Source: Caulobacter soli
Lineage (GTDB): Bacteria; Pseudomonadota; Alphaproteobacteria; Caulobacterales; Caulobacteraceae
Direction of reading: 5' to 3'
Assembly (NCBI RefSeq): GCF_011045195.1
Contig: NZ_CP049199.1
Span: 2,356,001-2,420,000, forward strand
Length of the DNA: 64,000 nt
In this document: piece by piece, positions 55,584 through 63,356 of the stretch
How the letters are laid out: the number at the start of each line of letters is the position of its first letter
How positions within the stretch are numbered: position 1 is the stretch's first letter
The notes under the pieces: generated by a model
Seen by the model: only the letters and a program-made list of their open reading frames with translations
What the model was told of the DNA's origin: nothing
Database searches by the model: none
Program-made: the position numbers and the translations under genes

Positions 55584-56191
55584 GCGACGAAGCCGACCTC
55601 AACGCCAAGCACAACGCCAAGATGGCCAAGATCCAGGCCGCCCGTGCCAAGATCATGGCCGAGCGCCAGATCGAAAAGGGCCTGCTGATCGTCCATACCG
55701 GCACGGGCAAGGGCAAGACCACGGCCGCCCTGGGCATGGTCTGCCGCGCCATCGGCCACGGCCAGAAGGTGGCGGTGATCCAGTTCGTGAAGGGCGCGCT
55801 GAAGACCGGCGAGAAGGTCGTGTTCGACGCCTTCCCCGACAGCGTCGAGTTCAAGCCGATGGGCGAGGGCTTCACCTGGGACACCCAGGACCGGGCCCGC
55901 GACATCGCCGTGGCCCGCGAGGCCTGGGAGACGGTCAAGGCGCGCATCGCCGATCCCGAGATCGACATGGTGGTCTGCGACGAGCTGAACATCGTGCTGC
56001 GCTACGACTACCTGCCGGTCGACGAGGTGCTGGAGGCGATCACCGCCCGCGCCGACGGCAAGCACGTGATCGTCACCGGCCGCAACGCGCCCCAGGCGCT
56101 GATCGACGCGGCCGACCTGGTCACCGAGATGACCATGGTCAAGCACCCCTTCCGGTCCGGCGTGAAGGCCCAGGCGGGGATCGAGTTTTGA
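55580..56191 (+). CDS. cobO: Cob(I)yrinic acid a,c-diamide adenosyltransferase
   Basis: A 203-residue BtuR/CobO-family enzyme that transfers the 5'-deoxyadenosyl group of ATP to cob(I)alamin precursors. Walker A HTGTGKGKTTAALGMV (residues ~36-51) and MVVCDELNIVLRYDYL are family signatures, as is the N-terminal HNAKMAKIQAARAKI. ATG 55580 overlaps the cobN stop (ATGA). Confidence 0.96.
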   Translation: MSDEADLNAKHNAKMAKIQAARAKIMAERQIEKGLLIVHTGTGKGKTTAALGMVCRAIGHGQKVAVIQFVKGALKTGEKVVFDAFPDSVEFKPMGEGFTWDTQDRARDIAVAREAWETVKARIADPEIDMVVCDELNIVLRYDYLPVDEVLEAITARADGKHVIVTGRNAPQALIDAADLVTEMTMVKHPFRSGVKAQAGIEF

Positions 56192-56604
56192 CCTTGCTGC
56201 GCGACGCCGCCGAGGGCGCGAGCCTGGTCGTCTGCAACACCTGCCGCTTCTCGGCCGAGGACCGCGAGGACGCTAACGGCGTGCGCGGCGGAGCCCACCT
56301 TGTCGCCGCCCTGCGCGCCCAGAAGGACGGCGACGCGAGGCTGGACGACCTGGCGGTCGAGGAGATGCCGTGCCTGTTCAACTGCACGCAGCACTGCTCG
56401 ATCCACGTCCGGTCGCCGGGCAAGATCGGCTATGTGCTGGGGCGGTTCGAACCCACCGCCGAGGCGGCGCGCGCCATCCTCGACTATGCGATCGCCTACA
56501 TGGCCAGCGAGGAGGGCGTGGTGCCCTACCGTCAGTGGCCAGAGGGCGTGAAGGGTCATTTCATCGTCCGGGTGCCGCCGGTCGGAAAGGTCGTGCGTGA
56601 CTGA
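56188..56604 (+). CDS. DUF1636 metal-binding protein of the cobalamin operon
   Basis: A 138-residue protein with CNTCRF near the N-terminus and CLFNCTQHCSI in the middle, a ferredoxin-like arrangement of cysteines that could hold an Fe-S cluster or a metal. DUF1636 proteins often accompany cobW and cobN, so a cobalt- or corrinoid-linked role is inferred. The start is TTG 56188, which overlaps the cobO stop (TTGA), preceded by GGCGGGGAT. No function is established. Confidence 0.82.
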   Translation: MTLLRDAAEGASLVVCNTCRFSAEDREDANGVRGGAHLVAALRAQKDGDARLDDLAVEEMPCLFNCTQHCSIHVRSPGKIGYVLGRFEPTAEAARAILDYAIAYMASEEGVVPYRQWPEGVKGHFIVRVPPVGKVVRD

Positions 56605-57475
56605 CGCCGTCACCCGCCGCGCCGCCGCCGTCGGTCTGCTGCTGAGCGGCCTGGGCGGAGCCGCCCAAGCCTCGGTCGCCGCACGTCGCGTGGTGTCGAT
56701 CGGCCAGTGCCTGGACGTGGTGCTGACCGAGGTCGCCGACCGCGACCAGATCGCCGCCCTCAGCCACTTCTCTCGCGATCCCGAGACCTCGACCATCGCC
56801 GACCTGGCGCGGACGTTGCCCTACACCCACGAGAGCGCCGAGGAGGTGATTGCGCTGAATCCGGACCTGGTGATCGCCAGCCGCCGCTCGGGCCTGCAAA
56901 CCCGCACGGCGTTGAAGCTGATGGGCGTGCGGGTCAAGGAGTTCGGCGTGCCCGAGAGCGTCGCGGCCAGCCTCAAGCAGGTGCGCGACATCGCCAAGCT
57001 GGTGGGCCAGCCGATGCGCGGCGAGATGGTCGTCGCGCGGATCGAGCGCGCCCTGGCCGAAGCGGCCCCGCCGCCCGGTCATCGCCCGATCAAGGCTCTG
57101 GTCTACGAAGGCAAGGGCCTGGCGGCGGGGCACGGCACCCTGGTCGACGAGATGATGGAGCGCTGCGGCTTCGAGAACGTCGCGGGACGCTATGGCCTGA
57201 AGAAGTGGGGCAATGTCCCGCTGGAGATGGTGCTGGCCGATCCGCCCGAAGTGCTGCTGGCCGGCGAGGCCTTCCAGGGCGCGCCGACCTGGGCCGACCG
57301 GATCATTCGGCATCCGGCTCTGCGTCGCTTGGAGCCCAACACCTTCCGCGCGGCCTTCCACCAGCGCCTGCTCTATTGTGGCGGTCCGGTGCTGATCCAG
57401 ACCGCCGCGGCGTTGAAGAAGGCGCGCCAGGACACCCTGGCCTGGCAGGCGCGACGGCTGTCGACGATCAGCTAG
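56597..57475 (+). CDS. btuF: Periplasmic corrinoid-binding protein, copy 2
   Basis: A 292-residue TroA/BtuF-fold protein similar throughout to the one at 10669-11526: RRVVSIGQCLDVVLTEVADR, ALSHFSRDPETSTIADLART, ESAEEVIALNPDLVIASRRS and AGHGTLVDEMMERCGFENVA. It has a short signal peptide. Start GTG 56597 overlaps the DUF1636 gene by eight bases. No permease or ATPase gene adjoins it, so it probably feeds the BtuCD encoded elsewhere in the window. Confidence 0.88.
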   Translation: MTDAVTRRAAAVGLLLSGLGGAAQASVAARRVVSIGQCLDVVLTEVADRDQIAALSHFSRDPETSTIADLARTLPYTHESAEEVIALNPDLVIASRRSGLQTRTALKLMGVRVKEFGVPESVAASLKQVRDIAKLVGQPMRGEMVVARIERALAEAAPPPGHRPIKALVYEGKGLAAGHGTLVDEMMERCGFENVAGRYGLKKWGNVPLEMVLADPPEVLLAGEAFQGAPTWADRIIRHPALRRLEPNTFRAAFHQRLLYCGGPVLIQTAAALKKARQDTLAWQARRLSTIS

Positions 57476-58973
57476 GGCGAGGTCGCTTCTTCTTCAGCGC
57501 CGCCAGATCCGCGGCGAGCCGTCGCCAGCCAATGACGACGCCGCTGATCGAGACGATCAGTCCGGCGGCGCTGAGCAGCCAGACCACCACGTCCCAAAGC
57601 GGGCGATGGCGGATCAGGAAGCCGAAGTCGAGGCTGTGCAGGGCCGAGAAGGTCCAGCGGTAAAGACGCAGGGACTTGTCGGCCACGCCCACCATCCGGC
57701 CGCTGGCCGGGTCGATGTAGAACCAGCTCCGCGCAGGATCGTCGAACTTGGCCACCAGGACGGGCAGGGGCGCGCGGTCGTGGTGCGAGTACCAGTAGGC
57801 GTCGTCCTGGATGAGGCGCTCGCGGACGACCATGTGCGCGCCCGGCACGAGGTCGGCGGCGCGGTCGAACAGCTCGGCCTGGCCGAGGATCACGGGACGA
57901 CCGTTCGTCGGGTCCAGCACGGCGCGGGCGTCCGGTCCGGTGTCGACCAGCATCAGCGGCCGATCGCCCAGCCAGTAGAAGCGCGCGACCCTGTCGCCGG
58001 TCCGATCCCGCAAGGCGGCGGCGTCCAGCGGGTAGGGGGTCTTGGGCGCCGCCATCCAGGCCTTGCGGCCGACCATGACGGCGTCGCCTGGACCGCCCCA
58101 GTCGTTGGGGTTCATCGACATCCAGCCGCTGAACACCCAGGTCAGGACGAAGAGGCCTCCGACCAGGCCGGCCAGGTGGTGCCAGGTCATCCAGCCGCGA
58201 TAGGGCGACATCCGGCCGCCGGCGTAGCGTCGCTTGATCCGCACCCGCAACAGGCCGATCCAGATCCCTGTCGCGGCCCCGACCATGCCCAGGCCCGAGG
58301 TCCACAGCACCACCTGGGTCCAGGCCTGGGGCATGGACCGCAGGGCGGTGAAGTAGAGCCAGTGCGGCACCGCGCCCAGCCAGTTCCAGAACCGCTCGGT
58401 CCGATGGGTGTCGAGCACGATCTCGCCGCCCTTGGCGCCAACATAGATCTGCGTTCCGGCCGGATCGTCCAGGGCGAACAGATGCAAGGGACGGGCGGCG
58501 TTGAACGACTGGGCCACCGTCCACTGATCGCGGTCCAGCGTGCGCAGGAAGCGCGGTGTCGTCCCAGGATAGGCGGTTGCCACGACCTCTTGCGCCGTGG
58601 CCACGTCGGTCGCGCCGATCACCCGGCCGTCGATCGCCGAGACACCGATCCGCTTGCGATCCTGGACCAGGCGATAGACCGGTTCGTCCCCCCACATCGA
58701 CAAGGTCAGGTCGGCTGGGAAGGCCTTGAGCCCGGCCCTGTCGAGCGCGGCCTGAGGGCCCAGATTCACTTGGCTCCAGGCGATCGGCGAACTGTGCGCC
58801 ACCCTTTCCGCTTCCACGAAGTGGGGGAAGCGGACGTACATCATCACCAGTCCCGACAGGAACCAGAGCACGAACAGCAGGCAGGCGGCGATGCCCAGCC
58901 AGCGATGGACGAAGTAGAGCCAGCGCTTGCCGATCTTCCATACCCCGCGCCAACTGAGCGTCGCCGCGCCCAT
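57468..58973 (-). CDS. PepSY-associated membrane protein, cobalamin-regulated
   Basis: A 501-residue inner-membrane protein of the PepSY-TM (PiuB/FoxB-like) type. An N-terminal helix follows YFVHRWLGIAACLLFVLWF, with conserved His, then a large periplasmic part, WHHLAGLVGGLFVLTWVFSG and a final helix near VVWLLSAAGLIVSISGVVIG. Such proteins reduce ferric siderophores through haem-bearing His. Its ATG overlaps the receptor stop by one base (TGATG), downstream of a cobalamin riboswitch, so it may reduce or process imported corrinoid. Its end overlaps btuF2 by eight bases. Confidence 0.85.
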   Translation of the reverse strand: MGAATLSWRGVWKIGKRWLYFVHRWLGIAACLLFVLWFLSGLVMMYVRFPHFVEAERVAHSSPIAWSQVNLGPQAALDRAGLKAFPADLTLSMWGDEPVYRLVQDRKRIGVSAIDGRVIGATDVATAQEVVATAYPGTTPRFLRTLDRDQWTVAQSFNAARPLHLFALDDPAGTQIYVGAKGGEIVLDTHRTERFWNWLGAVPHWLYFTALRSMPQAWTQVVLWTSGLGMVGAATGIWIGLLRVRIKRRYAGGRMSPYRGWMTWHHLAGLVGGLFVLTWVFSGWMSMNPNDWGGPGDAVMVGRKAWMAAPKTPYPLDAAALRDRTGDRVARFYWLGDRPLMLVDTGPDARAVLDPTNGRPVILGQAELFDRAADLVPGAHMVVRERLIQDDAYWYSHHDRAPLPVLVAKFDDPARSWFYIDPASGRMVGVADKSLRLYRWTFSALHSLDFGFLIRHRPLWDVVVWLLSAAGLIVSISGVVIGWRRLAADLAALKKKRPRPS

Positions 58974-60949
58974 CAGAAGGCGTAGGTGTAGCGGACGCTC
59001 GCGGTGCGCGGGACGCCGAGGTTGCGATAGAGGAACCGGCTGGTCCCGCTGTCGACCACCGCCGAGCCCAGGCGCGCGGCGTAGTCGGTGTCGAACAGGT
59101 TCTGCACCCGCGCGCCCAGGCGGTGATGGTGCGCCTGGCCGTCCAGGAAGACGTGAGCGGCCAGGTCGACCACGGTGTAGTCGCCGTAGTTCAACCGACC
59201 AAAGCCGCTGACCGTCTGGTAGACGTCGCCCGTCCAGTTGACTGACAGGTTCGCGCCGAACGCCTGGCCCGCCGGCGCGTAGTCCAGCGAGGCCTTGGCG
59301 AAGTCGACCGGCGTGCGGTCGCGCTGCAGGCTGGAGCCCTCGTCGCGCGACCTGGTGTGGGTGTAGCTGGCGTTGAGGCTGAAGTCCTGGCCCAGACGCG
59401 CCTGCACCGCCGCCTCGGCGCCGGAGACCTTCACCAGCCCGTCGACATTGACATAGAGGCCCTCGGGATAGGCCGGATCGTCATAGACGTCGCTGATCAG
59501 GTTATCGATTCGCCGGCCGAAACCCGTCAGCTTCCAGCTGACGCTGTCGCCCCACGTCCCGCCGATCGCCAGGTTGAGGTTCTTGCTCTCCTCGGCCTTG
59601 AGGTCGGGATTGCCATGGACGGAGTCCGGATCGAAAGCGAACAGCTGCTCGGCGTCGGGCAACAGGAACGAGGTGCCGCCCACGCCCTCGACATAGACCG
59701 CCGGGGTCAGGTCATAGCGGCCGCTGACCGTCCAGATCGTGGTGTCGGCGCCCTGGCCATGGTTGTAGCGCAGGCCGGCGGTCAGCAGGGCGTGCTCGAG
59801 CAGGTCCGGCGTCGTGCGCACCTGGGCGATCAGGGCGTGGACCTGCTCGGTCTTGCCCTCGATCAGCAGGACTTCGTCACGGCCCTTGAAGTTCTGGAAG
59901 TCGTAGCCGAGCTCGTACTCGAAACCCTTGTTCAGGTTCAGCTTGACCAGGGCGCTGGCCCCGTAGTCGCGGTAGCCCCAGTAGGTGCCGGCCGGATAGA
60001 TCACCTTGGGGCCGGTGGCCGTGTTCTGGACGTTCTCGTAGGTGGTGTCCCAGTCGTGCAGATAGCCCTTCAGGAAGAACTGGGCCGGTCCGTCGGGCGT
60101 GTAGTCCAGGCGGCCGCTGACGATGTCCTCGTCGCGGTCGTTGTAGCTCTTGCGCACCAGACGCGGCGACAGGTTGTCCAGGCGGGCGTCGGTGTGCTGC
60201 CAGTTGGCCGATAGGCGCAAGGTCTCGGTGAAGTCGAAGCCGTATTTGGCGCCCAGGGTGACGACGTCGTAGCCGCGCTTGCGGTCGGTCGCGCTGGGCT
60301 GGAACACGTCGTATTGTTGGTAGCCGTCGCTCTCGTCCTTCGAGGCGTAGGCGACGATCTTGTGGCGACCCAGGGCGCCGCGGACATAACCATCGGCGTG
60401 GACGGTGTCATGCCCGCCGCCGCCGATCGTCAGCTCGCCGCCGGGCGTGTCGGAGAAGGCACGGGTGACCACGTTGATCACCCCGGCCGAGGCCTGGGTG
60501 CCATAGAACAGGCCTTGGCCGCCCTTCAGCACCTCGACCCGCTCGATCATGCTGGCGGGCAGGGTGTCGACCGGCGTCGTGGAGTTATAGAGGCGGTTGT
60601 TGATCCGAACGCCATCGACGGTCCACAGCACGTCCTGAGTGCGCGAGCCCTGCAGCGACAGGTCGACATAGCTGAACGGACCGGCGCTGGGCGCGATGTA
60701 GAGGCCCGGCGTCAGGGTCTGCAGGGCCTGGGTGGTGTCGACGAAACCGCCGTTCTTGACTTGAGCGGCGGTGATGATCGCCACGTCGCTGCCGTAGCGC
60801 GACAGCTCCTGGGGCAGGGTCTCTTCCAGGCTCTTGGCGGTGACGACCACCTGGTCGACGGCGTTGCCGGGATCGACCTCGGCGGCCGTGGCGGCGAGCG
60901 GACAAAGCAGAACAGCCGCGATAGCGGCGTGCGAAATCAGTGTGGGCAT
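58973..60949 (-). CDS. TonB-dependent receptor, second cobalamin/corrinoid-type
   Basis: A 658-residue outer-membrane receptor. Signal peptide ends ATAA; a TonB box-like DQVVVTAKSLEET, a plug (ALQTLTPGLYIAPSAG, RTQDVLWTVDGVRINNRL, VEVLKGGQGLFYGTQASAGV) and a barrel ending in TYAF follow. ATG 60949 is preceded by a run of G; ATG 60961 is possible. The cobalamin riboswitch upstream implies a corrinoid substrate. It is distinct from btuB at 12512-14431 and is coupled to a PepSY gene. Confidence 0.88.
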   Translation of the reverse strand: MPTLISHAAIAAVLLCPLAATAAEVDPGNAVDQVVVTAKSLEETLPQELSRYGSDVAIITAAQVKNGGFVDTTQALQTLTPGLYIAPSAGPFSYVDLSLQGSRTQDVLWTVDGVRINNRLYNSTTPVDTLPASMIERVEVLKGGQGLFYGTQASAGVINVVTRAFSDTPGGELTIGGGGHDTVHADGYVRGALGRHKIVAYASKDESDGYQQYDVFQPSATDRKRGYDVVTLGAKYGFDFTETLRLSANWQHTDARLDNLSPRLVRKSYNDRDEDIVSGRLDYTPDGPAQFFLKGYLHDWDTTYENVQNTATGPKVIYPAGTYWGYRDYGASALVKLNLNKGFEYELGYDFQNFKGRDEVLLIEGKTEQVHALIAQVRTTPDLLEHALLTAGLRYNHGQGADTTIWTVSGRYDLTPAVYVEGVGGTSFLLPDAEQLFAFDPDSVHGNPDLKAEESKNLNLAIGGTWGDSVSWKLTGFGRRIDNLISDVYDDPAYPEGLYVNVDGLVKVSGAEAAVQARLGQDFSLNASYTHTRSRDEGSSLQRDRTPVDFAKASLDYAPAGQAFGANLSVNWTGDVYQTVSGFGRLNYGDYTVVDLAAHVFLDGQAHHHRLGARVQNLFDTDYAARLGSAVVDSGTSRFLYRNLGVPRTASVRYTYAF

Positions 60950-61141
60950 GCGGCCCCCCATGGGCGTCCAGCGACATGGCGGAGAGCGTCCTCCAGGCGA
61001 TCGCCCAGCGGTCGACGCACCGGCTGGCGCGGACGCGTGAAGCGCCGGCCGGTCCGGTCGATGCGGCTCTCCACCGCTTCTCGTCGCTCAGACGGGGTTC
61101 CGCGCCTTGACCAGCCCCTGGGTCACGGCAAGAGCGACCCA

Positions 61142-61336
61142 CGCTGGCAGGTCTCCTGGCTCACGGGTCGACGCACGAAACACGGCCTTCCCAGGGCGAA
61201 CCCCAGTGGCTGGCGACCAGTCAAGCTGGACGCCGTGCGCTTCGTACTCGCCGCTTACAGTTGCAGGGACAGCCGCAGATTTGGGGACCAAGGGCCCCGC
61301 ACTGCATTCCCTTTTAAGCCCTCGCGGGCTCCAGCG
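61142..61336 (-). promoter_or_regulatory. Cobalamin riboswitch of the receptor-PepSY operon
   Basis: On the minus strand the P1 arms CGCTGG (61336-61331) and CCAGCG (61147-61142) enclose AAAAGGGAA, CTGTCCCTGCAACTGTAAGC, GCCACTGG and the B12 box GAGCCAGGAGACCTGCC. The core reads CTGTCCCTGC in place of the more usual CTGCCCCCGC, a small deviation. Confidence 0.93.
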
Positions 61337-61454
61337 CGGTCAGTGCGGCGCGCGCGAGCGCACGCCACGGTCGAGGCTGATAGCTTAAGTTTGGCGGAAT
61401 GGGAACGATGTTCCGGGAACGCCAGATCTCTCATCGCGGATGCGATTCAGAGCC

Positions 61455-61544
61455 TGGCGGGCAGGGTGGGATTCGAACCCACGGTGGACTTTCACCCACG
61501 GCGGTTTTCAAGACCGCTGCCTTAAACCACTCGGCCACCTGCCC
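61455..61544 (-). tRNA. tRNA-Ser (anticodon UGA)
   Basis: The 90-base gene, with encoded CCA, folds as a class II tRNA: acceptor GGGCAGG/CCTGCCC, D arm with GGCCGAGTGGTTTAAGG, anticodon loop CTTGAAA giving UGA, a long variable arm (GTGGGTGAAAGTCCAC) and the T loop GGTTCGAATCC. The long variable arm is the serine tRNA mark. It reads UCN codons ending in A. Confidence 0.97.
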
Positions 61545-61685
61545 GGAGCAGGGGCGTATATCAGCGGTCGTGCGTCGGCTCCAGTCCGATTGCGGTCGGT
61601 TTGGTCGCACCTTTGATTAACCAGACCTCAAGTCTCCTGAACCACCCTGCTTTCCGATATACAACCTTCAGGAGGCTGTTCGGAC

Positions 61686-62672
61686 ATGGGATGCGAGGCG
61701 GGAGACCAATGGCGTCTGCTGCGCGGCGCAGCCGTGGCCGCCCTGGGCTGCGCGGGCCTGGCCGCCTGCGCCACGCCGTTGCCGACCCGCCTGCCGCAGA
61801 CCGCCTCCACCGCCAGACCCTATTCCGGACCGCCCGCGCCAGGCTCGACCTCTGGTTTGCGCGGCACCGAAAAGCCCTATCAGATCAAGGGTGTCTGGTA
61901 TTATCCCAAGTCCGATCCAGGTTATGACGAACGAGGGATCGGCTCGTGGTACGGCGAGCAGTTCCACAATCGCCGCACGGCCAATGGCGAGATCTTCGAC
62001 ATGGATCTGCCGTCGGCGGCGCACAAGACCCTGCCGCTGCCCAGCATCGTCGAGGTCACCAACCTGGACAACGGCCGCAAGATGCAGGTCCGGGTCAATG
62101 ACCGCGGTCCCTTCGTCGACGGCCGCATCATCGACCTGTCCAAGGCCGCCGCCGAGCAATTGGGCTATGGTCGGGCGGGCGTCGCCCATGTCCGCGTCCG
62201 CTATATCGGTCCGGCCGGCAAGACGCCGTTCGACCAGCGTCGGATGATCGCCGCGGCTCCGCCGCCGGCCGAGCCGGGCTACGCCCCGCCGCCCAAGACC
62301 CAGGTCTATGCGGGCGGCCTGCCGCCGGCCCAGCCGGCCTATGGCCCACCGCCGCCGCCCAAGCTGGCCGATCCGGACTTCACGCCCTACGCGCCGCCGT
62401 CGCCGGCTCCAGCGATTCCCACCGAGTCGACGGTGGTCGCTGAAAGCGCCTACCGCGTCCAGGCCGGCTCGTTCGCCAGCCGCGACAACGCCGAGCGCGC
62501 GGCGGCTCAACTGGGCGGGGCCGGAGAGGCCTCGGTCGAGCCGGTCCAGCGCGCTCAAGGCGTACTCTATCGTGTGGTGGTCAAGGCCGGGCCCGACGAG
62601 GCCGAAGCCTTCGGCGTGCGCGATCGTGTCGCCGCCTTGGGCTTTTCCGACGCCACGGTGCTGCGCCCCTAA
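61686..62672 (+). CDS. rlpA: RlpA-family septal lipoprotein with DPBB and SPOR domains
   Basis: A 328-residue protein. Lipobox LAAC gives Cys28, so it is outer-membrane anchored. The double-psi barrel (GIGSWYGEQFHNRRTANGE near residue 80-98, with NDRGPFVDGRIIDLSKAAA) is the catalytic fold of the lytic transglycosylase group. A proline-rich linker (PPPPPK) leads to a SPOR domain (YRVQAGSFASRDNAERAAAQ) that binds denuded septal peptidoglycan. ATG 61686. Confidence 0.93.
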   Translation: MGCEAGDQWRLLRGAAVAALGCAGLAACATPLPTRLPQTASTARPYSGPPAPGSTSGLRGTEKPYQIKGVWYYPKSDPGYDERGIGSWYGEQFHNRRTANGEIFDMDLPSAAHKTLPLPSIVEVTNLDNGRKMQVRVNDRGPFVDGRIIDLSKAAAEQLGYGRAGVAHVRVRYIGPAGKTPFDQRRMIAAAPPPAEPGYAPPPKTQVYAGGLPPAQPAYGPPPPPKLADPDFTPYAPPSPAPAIPTESTVVAESAYRVQAGSFASRDNAERAAAQLGGAGEASVEPVQRAQGVLYRVVVKAGPDEAEAFGVRDRVAALGFSDATVLRP

Positions 62673-62726
62673 ACGTCGCCGCGATCACCTCTGGACAAGA
62701 CGGGCGTTACGGCCGATTTGAAGCCC

Positions 62727-63353
62727 GTGACGCGTGGAACCTTCATCAGTTTCGAGGGCGGCGAGGGGGCTGGAAAGTCCACCCAGATCCGCCGCTTGGC
62801 CGAACGCCTGAAGGCGGACGGCGCCGACGTGGTGCTGACCCGCGAGCCGGGCGGCAGCCCTGGCGCCGAGCAGATCCGCGACCTGATCCTGAACGGCGAC
62901 ATCGACCGCTGGTCGCCGGTCACCGAGACACTTCTGATGTACGCCTCGCGCCGCGATCACATCGAGCGGGTGATCCGGCCGGCCCTGGAGCGCGGGGCCA
63001 TCGTGCTGTGCGACCGGTTCGCCGACAGCACCCGGGCCTATCAGGGCGCGGGCGGCGAAGCGCCGATCGGCCTGATCAAGGCGCTCGAGGAGCATGTTCT
63101 GGGCGGCACCGTTCCGGACCTGACCCTGATCTTCGACATTCCGGCCGAAACGGGCCTGGCGCGCGCCCTGGCCCGGGGCGGCGAGGCGCGCTTCGAGTCC
63201 AAGGGTCTGGCGTTCCATCAGCGCCTGGGCGAGGCCTTCCTGGAGATCGCCCGCCGCGAGCCGGAGCGCTGTGTCGTGATCGAAGCCGACGACGCCATCG
63301 ACGCGGTCTGGGCGGACGTCTGGGCGGCCGTGTCCTCCCGGCTGGGCCTCTAG
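62727..63353 (+). CDS. tmk: Thymidylate kinase
   Basis: A 208-residue enzyme that phosphorylates dTMP. The P-loop EGGEGAGKSTQIRRLA, the DRFADSTRAYQGAGG motif and the LID Arg region are present. The start is probably GTG 62727 (MTRGTFISFEGG); a TTG at 62718 is in frame and would add three residues. Neither has a strong ribosome site. The holB gene begins three bases after the stop. Confidence 0.95.
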   Translation: MTRGTFISFEGGEGAGKSTQIRRLAERLKADGADVVLTREPGGSPGAEQIRDLILNGDIDRWSPVTETLLMYASRRDHIERVIRPALERGAIVLCDRFADSTRAYQGAGGEAPIGLIKALEEHVLGGTVPDLTLIFDIPAETGLARALARGGEARFESKGLAFHQRLGEAFLEIARREPERCVVIEADDAIDAVWADVWAAVSSRLGL

Positions 63354-63356
63354 GCC

